Shown: positions 16,043 through 25,082, counted from the stretch's first letter. The stretch is 64,000 nucleotides of DNA from JBBRHQ01 sp963781345 (GCA_963781345.1 CAWAFQ010000013.1:434001-498000), one strand, 5' to 3'. A program made the numbers and translations. The notes: a model not told the origin generated them from the sequence alone.

Positions 16043-17008
16043 TCAGCTGCTGCCTGGGCCCCCACTGAGGCTCGCCGTGCCCTGCGCCGCCGCCACCACC
16101 TGAGTCCCCGCGGCGCCTCTGACGACCCGCTGGGCATCGGCGAGGGCTCCGATCGCGGCGCGGCCACCGCCCGCCTCGACAAAGCGGCAGGCCGCCTCGA
16201 CCTTCGGGCCCATCGAACCGTCGGCGAATTGGTGGTGGCGCAGCTCGTCGGCGCTGGTGCGCCCGAGGAGGCGCTCGGACTCGGTGCCCCAGTCGAGCCG
16301 AACGGCGTCGACGTCGGTCAGCATCACCAGCAGATCGGCACGCAGACGTTTCGCCAGGAGCGCCGCGGTCAGGTCCTTGTCGACGACCGCCTCGACCCCG
16401 GCGAACTCGCCGATCTCGTTGATCGTCACCGGGATGCCGCCGCCACCGGCGCAGATCAGGAGCGCGCCCGCTTCGACCAGCCGCCGCAGGCTGCATATCT
16501 CGACCAGTGCAACCGGCTCCGGTGAGGGGACCAGGCGGCGGAACCCGTCACCGTCGGGTCCCACCGTCCACCCCCGCTCGGCCGCCACGCGCTCGGCCTC
16601 GGTGCGGTCATAGACCGGGCCGACGGGCTTGCTCGGCTGCGAGAAGGCGGGGTCTCCCGGGTTGACCACGACCTGGGTCAGGACGGTGACCAGCTCGCGG
16701 TCCGGAAGCGCGTTTCGCAGCCCGATCTCGAGCATGTAGCCGATCATCCCCTCGCTCTCGGCTCCGAGGACGTCGAGCGGATAGGGCGTGACCTCCTCGT
16801 AGCTCTGGTTCTGGAGGGCGAGGAGGCCGACCTGGGGGCCATTGCCGTGGGTGATAACGAGGTCATGGTCCTCGGCCAGTCCGGCCAGTGCCAGCGTCGC
16901 CGCCTCGATGTTGCGGCGCTGGTTCCCTGCGCTCGCGGTCTCGCCGCGGTGCAGCAGAGCGTTGCCGCCGAGGGCTACGAGGACGCGTGTGGGTCTGCTC
17001 ACCGGCAC
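16043..17008 (-). CDS. arcC: Carbamate kinase
   Basis: The 321-residue protein starts VLVALGGNALL and contains ITHGNGPQVGLL, ALLICAGGGGIPV, VVDKDLTAALLA and GSMGPKVEAAC, the conserved segments of carbamate kinase. It makes ATP from carbamoyl phosphate and ADP (or the reverse), usually as the last step of arginine deiminase or allantoin degradation. No arcA, arcB or allantoin genes are present nearby, so its pathway partner is elsewhere. I prefer the GTG at 17008, five bases after GGAGG; another GTG lies six bases downstream. It is divergent from a response regulator with 102 bp between. Confidence 0.92.
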   Translation of the reverse strand: MPVSRPTRVLVALGGNALLHRGETASAGNQRRNIEAATLALAGLAEDHDLVITHGNGPQVGLLALQNQSYEEVTPYPLDVLGAESEGMIGYMLEIGLRNALPDRELVTVLTQVVVNPGDPAFSQPSKPVGPVYDRTEAERVAAERGWTVGPDGDGFRRLVPSPEPVALVEICSLRRLVEAGALLICAGGGGIPVTINEIGEFAGVEAVVDKDLTAALLAKRLRADLLVMLTDVDAVRLDWGTESERLLGRTSADELRHHQFADGSMGPKVEAACRFVEAGGGRAAIGALADAQRVVRGAAGTQVVAAAQGTASLSGGPGSS

Positions 17009-17110
17009 AGGATCCTCCAGATGGCGCCGCCCGGCATCGGCGGGAATCCACATCTGTGCTTCGGTTCTTCCCCCTGTTTGGGAATCCGCCGCGCGTGGGA
17101 GTCTTTGCCG

Positions 17111-17782
17111 ATGGTGACCGAATCCGAGCCGGCGCAGAGCGATCGGCCGATAACCGTGGTCCTGGCCGACGACCACGCGGTGGTCCGCAGCGGCCTCAGG
17201 GTGCTGCTCGACGCCGAGCCTGACCTCGACGTCATCGCCGAGACCGAGGACAGGACGGGAACCGCGCGCACGGTCAGGCTCCGCTGCCCCCGGGTCCTCG
17301 TGCTCGACCTGCGGATGCCGGGCGCATCACCGTCGAGCGATATCCCCGAATACCTCGAGTCCAGTCCCGAGACGTCCATCGTGATCCTGACGATGGACAA
17401 CGATCCGATCACCGCTCGCGAGATGCTCAGGGCCGGCGCCGGCGGGTACGTGCTGAAGCAGGCCGCCGAGCGCCAGCTGGTCGAGGCGATCCGCGCCGTC
17501 GCCGCCGGCGGTGCCTACATCAACCCGGAGCTGGGTGCGGCGCTGGCCAAGGGCCCGACCGACTCGGTCGAGGGCCTCAGCGAGAGGGAGCGGATGCTGA
17601 TCTCGCTGCTGGCCATGGGGCACACGAATCGCGAGATCGGAGAGCGCCTTCATCTCAGTGTGCGCGCGGTCGAGGTCAACCGCAGCCGCCTGCAGAAGAG
17701 GCTGGGGCTCGGCGCCCGCCCGGACCTGGTCCGCTTCGCCCTCGAGAATCGCCTGATCGAGCCTGGGGCAGCCGCCGACTGA
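17111..17782 (+). CDS. NarL/FixJ-family response regulator (first of two)
   Basis: The 223-residue protein has a receiver domain (TVVLADDHAVVRSGL; phosphoacceptor Asp in VLVLDLRMPG; Lys in YVLKQA). A C-terminal LuxR-type helix-turn-helix contains LSERERMLISLLAMGHTNREIGERLHLSVRAVE, cited here in part as HTNREIGERLHLS. It is likely phosphorylated by the kinase at 18432-20132, as is its paralogue, because all three lie together. Repeats of GGGAATCC in the upstream 102-bp region could be its binding sites (inference). The start ATG at 17111 directly precedes the conserved domain. Confidence 0.88.
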   Translation: MVTESEPAQSDRPITVVLADDHAVVRSGLRVLLDAEPDLDVIAETEDRTGTARTVRLRCPRVLVLDLRMPGASPSSDIPEYLESSPETSIVILTMDNDPITAREMLRAGAGGYVLKQAAERQLVEAIRAVAAGGAYINPELGAALAKGPTDSVEGLSERERMLISLLAMGHTNREIGERLHLSVRAVEVNRSRLQKRLGLGARPDLVRFALENRLIEPGAAAD

Positions 17783-17800
17783 GCCCGCGCCGAGGGCCGC

Positions 17801-18439
17801 TCAGGCCTCCATCAGACCATGGTCGAGCGCGTAGCGGACCAGCTCCGCCCGGTTCTGGATGCCCAGCTTCTGGTTGACGTGAACGCGGTGGGACTCGACG
17901 GTGCGCACACTGAGATGGAGACTCTCGGCGACCTCGCTGTTGGTATGGCCGAGCGCAATCAGCCTCAGCACCTCGGTCTCGCGCTCGGTCAGATCTCCGG
18001 GTATGCGCCCGGCCTCGGCCTTACGCGCGAGCATCGGCTCCAGCTGGGGGCTGATGTGTGTGGCTCCGGCGGCGACGCTTCGAACGGCCTCGATCAGCTC
18101 AGAGGCCGCCGCGGCCTTGAGCACGTATCCGCTCGCGCCAGCGTCCAGAGCCCTGCGGGCGGTCGAGACGTCGTCGTGCATCGTCACCACCACGATCCGG
18201 GTCTCGGGCGATTCCTGGAGCAGTTGCGGTATCGCCTCTAGAGCGCTCTCGGAGGCCATCGTGAGGTCGAGGACCAGGACCGTCGGCCTCACCTCCGCGA
18301 CGAGACGGATCGTCTCGGGGATGCTTGCGGCCTCGGCCCTGACGTCGAAGCCGGGCTCGGGGTCGAGCAGCGCGCGAAGGGCGCTGCGGACGACAGCGTG
18401 ATCGTCGGCGAGGACGATGGTTGTCGGGCTTTCAGACAT
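17801..18439 (-). CDS. NarL/FixJ-family response regulator (second)
   Basis: This 212-residue regulator has receiver motifs IVLADDHAVVRSAL, VLVLDLTMAS (phospho-Asp), YVLKAA and a LuxR helix-turn-helix with LTERETEVLRLIALGHTN. The ATG at 18439 overlaps the kinase stop by 8 bases, indicating a co-translated kinase/regulator pair. The two regulators converge (17782 and 17801). In the second the usual Pro after the phospho-Asp helix start (LRMPG) is replaced by TMAS, so regulation of the two may differ. Confidence 0.9.
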   Translation of the reverse strand: MSESPTTIVLADDHAVVRSALRALLDPEPGFDVRAEAASIPETIRLVAEVRPTVLVLDLTMASESALEAIPQLLQESPETRIVVVTMHDDVSTARRALDAGASGYVLKAAAASELIEAVRSVAAGATHISPQLEPMLARKAEAGRIPGDLTERETEVLRLIALGHTNSEVAESLHLSVRTVESHRVHVNQKLGIQNRAELVRYALDHGLMEA

Positions 18440-20132
18440 CTTGCCTGGGCGCTTTGGCGGGAATCCGCGCGGTGACCCGGGTTCCATCCCCCGGTGCCGA
18501 GTGCAGCAGCAGGGTCCCCCCGAGCAACTCGATCCGTTCGCGCATCCCGTTCAGCCCGATGCTGGGCTGCGTTTGGCTGACGTCGAAGCCGCCGCCGTCG
18601 TCCTCGATGCGGATGACGAGCGTCGGGCCCTCGGCGAAGACGCTGACCGACGCCCGCGCCGCGCCGGAGTGCTTGACCACGTTGTTGAGAGATTCCTGCA
18701 CGAGCCGGTAGATCGAGCGCTCCTGCTCGGCCGAGAGCTCCGTCTCGATCGCAACCGAGACCTCGGCCTCGAAATCACCGCGCTCGGCGCTCTCCTCCGC
18801 AAGCGACTCGAGCGCTTGTTCGAGCCCCATCGTCTCGAGCGGGATCGGTCGCAGCTCGCTGATCAAACGTGAGAGCGCCGTGATCTCGCGCTCGAGGCCC
18901 TCGACCGCCTCTCGAGACGCCCCTGCCAGGGCCTCGGCCTCGTCCGGATTGGCCCGCAGCGAGGTCGCCAGCTTGATCCGGATGGCGGCCAGCTGCTGCA
19001 GCGTCTCGTCGTGCAGCTCGTGCGCCCAGTGATGGCGTTCGCGCTCAGACGCCTCGATGCGGTCGCGCAGGCGCCGCTCCTCGACCGTTTGCGCTATCGC
19101 CACCGCGGTCGCCGCGCTCGACGCGAACGCGCGAAGCAGGCGCAGGTCCTCCTCGCCGAAGTCGGGCCCGTCGGCGAGCCGGTCGAAGGCGACCAGCACT
19201 CCGAGCCCCTCCCCATGGGCTTGAAGGGGGACCAGGAGTGCGGCCTCGGCGCCGATCCGCTCGCGCAGATCCCCCTCCTGCGGTTGCAGCGGGCCCTGGA
19301 GCCGGTTTGGCGTCGCGCTCCTCGCCGCCCTGCCCAGGTCCGAGCCGCTGAGGGGGTGCGCCATTCCCCACAGCCGCTCGGCCATCTCACCGGTTGCAGC
19401 GGCCAGGTGGAGCTCCTCGCCCCTCATTAGGAATACGGCAACGGCTCGCGCCTCGACCAGCGCCCGCGCGCGCTTCACGATCAACTCCAGAATTCGGGTC
19501 AGGTCGGTTTCCGAGTCGAGCGCCTTGGAGATGTCGGCGCCCGCCTCGAGCTGGCGCAGCGCCCGCTGCAGGGCGGTCTGGCGCTCGTTCAGGTCGGCGT
19601 AGAGGCCCGCGTGCTCGATCGCGATCGCGGCCCAGGTGGCGAGGATCTTGGCCGCCTCCTGGTCGTGGTCGCTGAACTCCTCGGCGCCTGCCTTCTCGGT
19701 CATGTAGAGGTTGCCGTAGGCGCTGCCCCGGATCATGATCGGCACACCGAGAAAGGAGTCCATCTTCGGGTGGTGCGGGGGGAAGCCGAACGATCGCGGG
19801 TGTGAGCTGATATCTGCGAGCCGCAGCGGCACCGGATCGCGGATCAGCTCTCCGAGGACGCCCCGGCCCCGGGGCGGCGAGCCGATCTCGCGGGCGAGGT
19901 CCGGCTCCATCCCGGAGGTGATGAAGCGACTCACCTCCTTCGTCGCGCCGTCGAGGACTCCAAGGGCCGCGTACTTGGCCCCGGTGATCTCACGCGCGGC
20001 ATCGGTCACCGACCGCAGCACCGCGTCCAGTTCGAGCGGCGCGAGGATCCCGCACCCGACCTGGATCAGTCTCCTCAGTCGAGCGGGGTCGTCCATCACG
20101 GGCGCAGCCGGGTGCAGCTCTTTCCGGGTCAT
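18432..20132 (-). CDS. GAF-domain sensor histidine kinase, DevS/NarL-type
   Basis: The 566-residue kinase lacks transmembrane helices. A first GAF domain (about 35-165) has ITGAKYAALGVLDG, PRGRGVLGELIRDP and SFLGVPIMIRG, closely resembling the first GAF of mycobacterial DevS/DosT. A second GAF spans about 195-345. A HisKA_3 domain has the phosphorylatable His in HELHDETLQQLA (about residue 371). The HATPase domain has an N-box (QESLNNVVKHS) and G-box (EDDGGGFD, GLNGMRER). DevS-type GAF domains can hold heme and sense O2, NO or redox; I cannot confirm the heme ligand here. Gene order with the regulator at 17801 supports phosphotransfer to it. Confidence 0.88.
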   Translation of the reverse strand: MTRKELHPAAPVMDDPARLRRLIQVGCGILAPLELDAVLRSVTDAAREITGAKYAALGVLDGATKEVSRFITSGMEPDLAREIGSPPRGRGVLGELIRDPVPLRLADISSHPRSFGFPPHHPKMDSFLGVPIMIRGSAYGNLYMTEKAGAEEFSDHDQEAAKILATWAAIAIEHAGLYADLNERQTALQRALRQLEAGADISKALDSETDLTRILELIVKRARALVEARAVAVFLMRGEELHLAAATGEMAERLWGMAHPLSGSDLGRAARSATPNRLQGPLQPQEGDLRERIGAEAALLVPLQAHGEGLGVLVAFDRLADGPDFGEEDLRLLRAFASSAATAVAIAQTVEERRLRDRIEASERERHHWAHELHDETLQQLAAIRIKLATSLRANPDEAEALAGASREAVEGLEREITALSRLISELRPIPLETMGLEQALESLAEESAERGDFEAEVSVAIETELSAEQERSIYRLVQESLNNVVKHSGAARASVSVFAEGPTLVIRIEDDGGGFDVSQTQPSIGLNGMRERIELLGGTLLLHSAPGDGTRVTARIPAKAPRQDV

Positions 20133-20150
20133 CCCTGACGCTGGCCGCTG

Positions 20151-20828
20151 CTAGCCGGGGGCGCCGTCTTCTTGGTCGCCGGCCGGCTCGGCGCTTGGAG
20201 CCTCGTCGTAGAGGCTCTCCGAGGCCAATTCGCGCCCACGCTGGCTCCACAACTTGACCTCGAGGAAGGCGTCATCACCGAAGCCCTCGAGGGCGTCGAG
20301 CGCGACCAGCGTGAAGCGCCCGTTGGTGATCGGGTCCTGGTCGGCGTTGAGGTCGCCCAGCTCGGCGGTCGCCGCGACCGCGCCGCGCAGAAGCGGCCGG
20401 CCCCAGACCAGGGTGACGTCGCCGGCCATGTCGGACTCGCCGCGCCAGCGGCCGATGACGTCGTCGTTGAGGTCGATCCGCCAGTCGGGGTTGTCGTCGG
20501 CGAGGACGTCGGTGAAGTCGGCGACGGCACGGAACTCCGCCGGCTCGCCCTCACCCGGTTGCACGTAGGAGACATGGCCGAAGAACTCGATCGCCCCGTC
20601 CGGCCCCTCGGCACGGGCCGTCGCCGGGATCCAGGTGCGCCCTCCCCAGGTGCGATCCGGGAACCAGTCGATCACCTCCGGTATCCGGACCTCACCGGGC
20701 AGGTCCTCGATCGACTCGCAGGCAGCGCCGAAGTGCTCTGCCAGGCGCTCGGCGAAGCGGCCGTGCGGGATTCCGTCCTGGGAGTTGTCGGCGATGAAGC
20801 GCGGGATCGGGCGGGGCTCGGGGGCCAT
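20151..20828 (-). CDS. Conserved hypothetical protein
   Basis: The 225-residue soluble, acidic protein is unrecognised. Readable features are WGGRTWIPATAR, an EFFGHVSYV strand and a WRGESDMAGDVTLVWGRPLL segment, with no signal peptide and a low-complexity acidic tail. I take the ATG at 20828, which overlaps the TGA of the upstream TfoX fragment (TGATG). An earlier in-frame ATG (20876) would run through that fragment. It sits between galT and the sensor kinase on the same strand, with 18 bases to the kinase. Function unknown. Confidence 0.55.
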   Translation of the reverse strand: MAPEPRPIPRFIADNSQDGIPHGRFAERLAEHFGAACESIEDLPGEVRIPEVIDWFPDRTWGGRTWIPATARAEGPDGAIEFFGHVSYVQPGEGEPAEFRAVADFTDVLADDNPDWRIDLNDDVIGRWRGESDMAGDVTLVWGRPLLRGAVAATAELGDLNADQDPITNGRFTLVALDALEGFGDDAFLEVKLWSQRGRELASESLYDEAPSAEPAGDQEDGAPG

Positions 20829-20992
20829 CAGCTTGCGCGGATCATTCTGGCGCCAGTCCCGCTGAGTGGTCGGCACCCGCTGTTTCCGGCGATCATGAAG
20901 CCGATCCCACCGAACATCTCTCTTTCGCTGAGGTCGGGTCGCGGGCCCAGGGTCTCCCGCACGCGATCGGCCAGTTGTGCGTCAAATGCCAC
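20828..20992 (-). pseudogene. Truncated TfoX N-terminal-domain protein
   Basis: A 54-residue frame starting at GTG 20992 begins VAFDAQLADRVRETLG and contains SEREMFGGIGFMIAGN, the hallmark of TfoX N-terminal-domain proteins (normally about 100 residues). After IAGN the sequence diverges into a short unrelated tail and stops at 20828. The second half of the domain (the conserved nucleotide-handling-like beta sheet) is missing. It is therefore probably a deletion remnant, perhaps joined to the hypothetical gene downstream. It lies 9 bases after the galT stop. Confidence 0.6.
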
Positions 20993-21001
20993 CGCCCAAC
21001 C

Positions 21002-22060
21002 CTACTTACCGATCGTCTCGCGCAGGTCGGCCGCGGCGCGCTCGGGCGGGTAGACGTTGATGTCAACGCCCGTCCCGAACTCGAAACCCGCTTTCAGGGC
21101 AAGCCGCGGGGCGATGTCGATGTGCCAGTGAAAGTGCTCGGTTCCGCGCGGCGCCGTCCGCACCCAGAGATTCAGCTCGGGGGACGCACCGAAGAGCCGT
21201 GACAGTCCCCGCAGCGCCCGCCCCAGCATCATCGCGCCGGCGTCGTCGGACTCGAAGCTCGCGCTCTGGCGGCGCGGCAGGATTCGCAACTCGAACGGCG
21301 AGCGCGAGGCCCAGGGGCAGATCAGCGCCGCCTCGTCGTCGATCGCCACCAGCCGCTCATTGCGGCGGACCTCCTCGACCACGATGTCGCTGAGCAGGCC
21401 GGCGCCCGCGGTGCGCTCGCGGTAGGCGCTGACCCGCTCGCGCTCGCGGGCGACCGCCGGCGGGACGAAGGGCAGCGCGTAGAGCTGCGCGTGGGAGTGC
21501 TCGAGCGAGGCGCCCGCCCCGCCGCCCTCGTTGACGATCAGCTGCGTGTAGGCGGCACCTTGATGCGCGCGCATTCGCTCGCGCCAGGTGGCGACCGCGC
21601 TCTCGAGCCTTCCCTCGGGGAGATCGGCGAGTGCGGTGGCGTGCTCGGGGGCGTTGACTATGACCTCGTGGCTGCCCTCGGCCGGGCGCGATGAGAAGAG
21701 GTCGGGCTCGGTCGCGCGCGACGAAGCCCGCAGCGGATCGGCTGAGCTCCCGAAGGCGGATTCCGGCCCGGCACCGGCGGGGTGGGCCGGTTGCTCGGCG
21801 CTGTGCCCGAGCGCCGGATAGAGGTTGGGGACCACACGCGTGCTCCAGCCCGGGGTGTCGGCCTCTCCGCCCGCCGGCCGCGTTGCGAAGAGCTCAGGCG
21901 GGGTCAGGTTCTCAGCGCCGGCACAGAACGGGCAACCCTCGGGGCCCCTGGGCTCGGCCCGGGAGGCGGCGAACCGATCGGGGCGATCGGCCCGCGCGGG
22001 GGCGAGGATCGTCCGCATCCCGGTGAGCTGGTCGATGCGGATCTCGGAAGCGCTCAACAC
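21002..22060 (-). CDS. galT: Galactose-1-phosphate uridylyltransferase (HIT superfamily)
   Basis: The 352-residue protein has the zinc-binding-like CPFCAG near residue 43, the N-domain sequence RVVPNLYPAL, HEVIVNAPEH, and the active-site HSHAQ in LEHSHAQLYALPF. A second-domain HFHWHIDI follows. GalT moves UMP from UDP-glucose to galactose-1-phosphate in the Leloir pathway. An alternative is a related ADP-glucose or UDP-sugar phosphorylase-like member of the same fold. No galK or galE is in the window. Length is normal. It follows the slipin gene by 33 bases, so it may ride on that operon. Confidence 0.82.
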   Translation of the reverse strand: MLSASEIRIDQLTGMRTILAPARADRPDRFAASRAEPRGPEGCPFCAGAENLTPPELFATRPAGGEADTPGWSTRVVPNLYPALGHSAEQPAHPAGAGPESAFGSSADPLRASSRATEPDLFSSRPAEGSHEVIVNAPEHATALADLPEGRLESAVATWRERMRAHQGAAYTQLIVNEGGGAGASLEHSHAQLYALPFVPPAVARERERVSAYRERTAGAGLLSDIVVEEVRRNERLVAIDDEAALICPWASRSPFELRILPRRQSASFESDDAGAMMLGRALRGLSRLFGASPELNLWVRTAPRGTEHFHWHIDIAPRLALKAGFEFGTGVDINVYPPERAAADLRETIGK

Positions 22061-22093
22061 AGCCTCCCGCCCGGTGCGTGGGGCGCTGGGGAT

Positions 22094-22993
22094 CTAGGAG
22101 CGCGAGGGTGGGAGGTCACCCTCGATGTCCGGGTCTGTGGCGGGCGGCGGTGTTGGCGGGGACGGCGCCGGTGGCGGCGGAGGCGGGGTCTGTGCGCGCC
22201 TCTCGGCCGCGGCGACCCGCGCCGCGGCCTCCTCGTCGCTGCTCTCCCAGCCCAGGAAGGGCTTGATCACGTCCATCGGCAGCGGGAAGACGATCGTCGT
22301 GTTCTGGTTGCTGCCGATCTCGAGCAGGGTCTGCAGGTAGCGCAGCTGCAGCGAGGCCGGGTTGGTGCTGATGATGTCGGCGGCGTCGGTGAGCTTCTGA
22401 GCCGCCTGATACTCGCCCTCGGAGTTGATGATCTTCGCCCGGCGTTCGCGCTCGGCCTCGGCCTGGCGCGCCATCGCCCGCTGCATCTGCTCGGGGATCT
22501 CGACGTCCTTGATCTCGACGATGCTCACCTTCACGCCCCACGGCTCGGTCTGCTCGTCGATTATCTTCTGCAGGTCTTCGTTGAGCCGCTCCCGCTCGGA
22601 GAGAAGCTGGTCGAGCTCCGCCTTGCCGAGGACCGAGCGCAGGGCGGTCTGGGCGATCTGGGAGGTGGCGAGGAGGTAGTTCTCGACCTCGACGATCGCA
22701 TCGTTGGGGTCGAGTACGCGGAAGTAGGCGACCGCGTTGACGCGCGAGGGGACGTTGTCGCGGGTGATCACCTCCTGCGGCGGGATGTTGAGCGTGATCG
22801 TGCGCAGGTCGACGCGGACCATGCGGTCGATGATCGGGATCAGCAGGATCAACCCCGGTCCCTTCTGGGCGATCAGGCGGCCGAGGCGGAAGATGACGCC
22901 GCGCTCGTACTCGCGCAGGACCTTGATTGCGGAGAAGAGAATGATCGCGGCCAGGATCGCCAGGACCACAACAACCCCGATCGCAACTTGCAT
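22094..22993 (-). CDS. Slipin (SPFH/band-7, stomatin-like membrane protein)
   Basis: The 299-residue protein has one N-terminal membrane helix. The SPFH domain shows REYERGVIFRLGRL, GPGLILLIPIIDRM, and DNVPSRVNAVAYFRV. A charged coiled-coil (RAMARQAEAERERRAKII) precedes ADIISTNPASLQLRYLQTL. The tail is proline-rich. Slipins form oligomeric membrane scaffolds and usually pair with an NfeD-family protease, exactly as here: the ATG shares a base with the upstream nfeD stop (TGATG). This pair is the known stomatin/NfeD unit of membrane quality control. Confidence 0.9.
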   Translation of the reverse strand: MQVAIGVVVVLAILAAIILFSAIKVLREYERGVIFRLGRLIAQKGPGLILLIPIIDRMVRVDLRTITLNIPPQEVITRDNVPSRVNAVAYFRVLDPNDAIVEVENYLLATSQIAQTALRSVLGKAELDQLLSERERLNEDLQKIIDEQTEPWGVKVSIVEIKDVEIPEQMQRAMARQAEAERERRAKIINSEGEYQAAQKLTDAADIISTNPASLQLRYLQTLLEIGSNQNTTIVFPLPMDVIKPFLGWESSDEEAAARVAAAERRAQTPPPPPPAPSPPTPPPATDPDIEGDLPPSRS

Positions 22994-24339
22994 CAGCTAA
23001 CTCCTTCGTCGGCTTCGGACGTCTGCGCGGAGTCGGGGTTGACCAGAAGCGTCAACCCCTCGACCGCGTCAACCCTGACTCTACCCCCCGCGGCGACCCG
23101 GCCACGGCCGTCAGCCACCCGGGCCCGCCAGAGCGTGCCCTCGACGAAGACCTGCCCCTCGGGGTCGAGCGGCGAGCGGGCCTCGCCGACCTCGCCGATC
23201 AGTTCCTCAAAGCCGGTGCGGATCGGCTCCAGCCGCGTCCTCGCGACCCGCTGGATCACGAGCAGGATCAGCGCCCCGGCGAGAAGCCCGACGCCGACGA
23301 CCACGGGAACCGAGACGCCACTGCCGCCGCCGCTGGTGTCGTACAGGAGCAGGCCCGCGAAGACGAGGGCGACGATGGCGCCGGCGCCGAGCACCCCGTG
23401 CGAGTTGATGTGCCCCTCGGCGATGAAGAGCCCGATCGCCACCAGCAGCAGCGCAACCCCGGCGATCGTCACCGGCAGCTGGGCGGTTCCGTAGAGGCCG
23501 AGCAGAAGAGAGATCAGGCCGAGGACTCCGGGCAGGATCGCCCCCGGGCTGAAGAGCTCGATCCCGAGCCCGATCAGACCGACCGTGAGCAGCAGGTAGG
23601 CGATCGTCGGGTTGACGATCAGGCCCAGCAGCTGATACTGAAGCGGCAGGTCGTGGGACTCGATCCGCAGCCCCGAGGTATCGAGCACCTGCGCCTTCGG
23701 CCCGCTGACCCGGAACCCGCTGGCCTGCTCGAGCAGAGCCGTTTCCGACGGAGCGATGATGTCGATGAAGTTCGCCGCCAGCGCCTCCTGCGCGGTGACG
23801 TTGACCGCCCGGCGCACCATCCGCTCGCCGAGGTCGGGGTTGCGCCCGTGCGAGGAGGCGAGCGCGCGCATGTAGGCGGCGGCGTCGTTTGTGATCTTGC
23901 GACCCAGCACCGCGTCCCCCGAGCCGGGCCCGATCGAGATCGGCGTCGCCGAGCCGATGTTCGTCTGCGGCGCCATCGCCGCCAGGTCGGCGGCCTGGGT
24001 GATGTAGACGCCGGCCGAGGCCGCCCGGGCTCCGTTCGGGCTGGTGTAGACGATCACCGGCATCGGCGCCGCAAGGATGTCGCTGACGATCTCGCGCAGA
24101 GAGTCGACCAGCCCGCCGGGGGTGTCGAGGCGGATGATCGCCACCGTCGCCTTCTCGCCCGCCGCCTCGTCGAGCGCGTGCCCGACCCAGGAGGCGGTTG
24201 CCGGCGAGATCTCGCCGCTCAGCTCGAACGAGTAGGCGAGGCGCTGCTGCGAGCCGCCCGAGGCGCTCGCGACCAGGACCGCTGCGCCCGCGAGCAGCAG
24301 CGCGACGACGGTGGAGATGCGGATCAGCCGGGCACGCAT
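22993..24339 (-). CDS. NfeD-family membrane protein with ClpP-class serine protease domain
   Basis: The 448-residue protein has a signal peptide, then a ClpP/SppA-like domain (about 35-235) with LDTPGGLVDS and the nucleophile-containing segment GARAASAGVYI. Four transmembrane helices follow (about 240-365) with GLIGLGIELFSPG. A C-terminal NfeD OB-fold domain (EELIGEVGEARSPLDPEGQVFVEG) closes it. It is the long NfeD1b type, which cleaves the C-terminus of partner stomatin-like proteins. The partner slipin is co-translated downstream. An upstream TlpA-like lipoprotein ends 9 bases before it. Confidence 0.9.
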   Translation of the reverse strand: MRARLIRISTVVALLLAGAAVLVASASGGSQQRLAYSFELSGEISPATASWVGHALDEAAGEKATVAIIRLDTPGGLVDSLREIVSDILAAPMPVIVYTSPNGARAASAGVYITQAADLAAMAPQTNIGSATPISIGPGSGDAVLGRKITNDAAAYMRALASSHGRNPDLGERMVRRAVNVTAQEALAANFIDIIAPSETALLEQASGFRVSGPKAQVLDTSGLRIESHDLPLQYQLLGLIVNPTIAYLLLTVGLIGLGIELFSPGAILPGVLGLISLLLGLYGTAQLPVTIAGVALLLVAIGLFIAEGHINSHGVLGAGAIVALVFAGLLLYDTSGGGSGVSVPVVVGVGLLAGALILLVIQRVARTRLEPIRTGFEELIGEVGEARSPLDPEGQVFVEGTLWRARVADGRGRVAAGGRVRVDAVEGLTLLVNPDSAQTSEADEGVS

Positions 24340-24348
24340 GCCCGCCGA

Positions 24349-24930
24349 TTATCCGCCCAGGGCAAAGCGGCGGATATCGGCGTTGAGGTCGGCCTGGCTC
24401 GGGTAGCCGCCCTGGCGCAGATAGACCTGGTCGCCGTTGCGGTCATAGAAGGCGGTCGAGGGGAAGCCGAGGGTCGCCTCCATGAACTGCGCGATCTGCT
24501 GGTCGGGGTCGCTGTAGCTGGGGTAGGGGACCGGGTACTCGCCGAGGAAGGTCTTCGCCGCCTCATCGGAGTCCTGGGAGTCGACTCCGATGAAGGCGAC
24601 CTCCTTGCCGAACCTCGCCCCCGCCCTCTGCAGGAACGGGAACTCCGCGCGGCAGGGCCCGCACCACGAGGCCCATTTGTTGACCACCACCGGGTAACCC
24701 CGCAGCGAGGTCAGCCGCTCCTCGAGGGCGTCGGTGCCGCCGCCGAGGACCTGATTCGCCTGAGCGTGCAGCGCGGCCAGTGGCTTCGGTGAGCCTGCCA
24801 GCGCCTTCGCGTAGTCGGGCGCGGTGCCCCCGTAGTCGCCCCCGGCGGAGCCTCCGCAGGCGGCGAGGATGGCGCTCGCCAGGAGGGCGAGCGCCCCTGC
24901 AATTTGAGCTTTGCGGTGCTTCCGGGTCAC
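24349..24930 (-). CDS. TlpA/ResA-like thioredoxin-fold lipoprotein
   Basis: The 193-residue protein has a lipobox (ILAACGG, Cys near 25). A thioredoxin fold follows, with the redox motif WASWCGPCRAEFPFL (about 92-106) and the cis-Pro loop LGFPSTAFYD. Such extracytoplasmic thiol-disulfide proteins reduce disulfides, for example apocytochrome c before heme attachment. A ccm cluster lies about 9 kb away. It heads the minus-strand operon with nfeD and slipin. Confidence 0.88.
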   Translation of the reverse strand: MTRKHRKAQIAGALALLASAILAACGGSAGGDYGGTAPDYAKALAGSPKPLAALHAQANQVLGGGTDALEERLTSLRGYPVVVNKWASWCGPCRAEFPFLQRAGARFGKEVAFIGVDSQDSDEAAKTFLGEYPVPYPSYSDPDQQIAQFMEATLGFPSTAFYDRNGDQVYLRQGGYPSQADLNADIRRFALGG

Positions 24931-25082
24931 GTCAGTGGTTTAATACGTTATGCGGGTTCGCACGGATGCGGACCCAAAGATTGTCGGGGATGGGGCTCAT
25001 GGGAGGTCCATCCCCTCGAAACCTCACCTACCTGTCGCCTCGGCCGCACGTTCTCGTTCCGCCGGGCGAAACCCAAGCCTTC

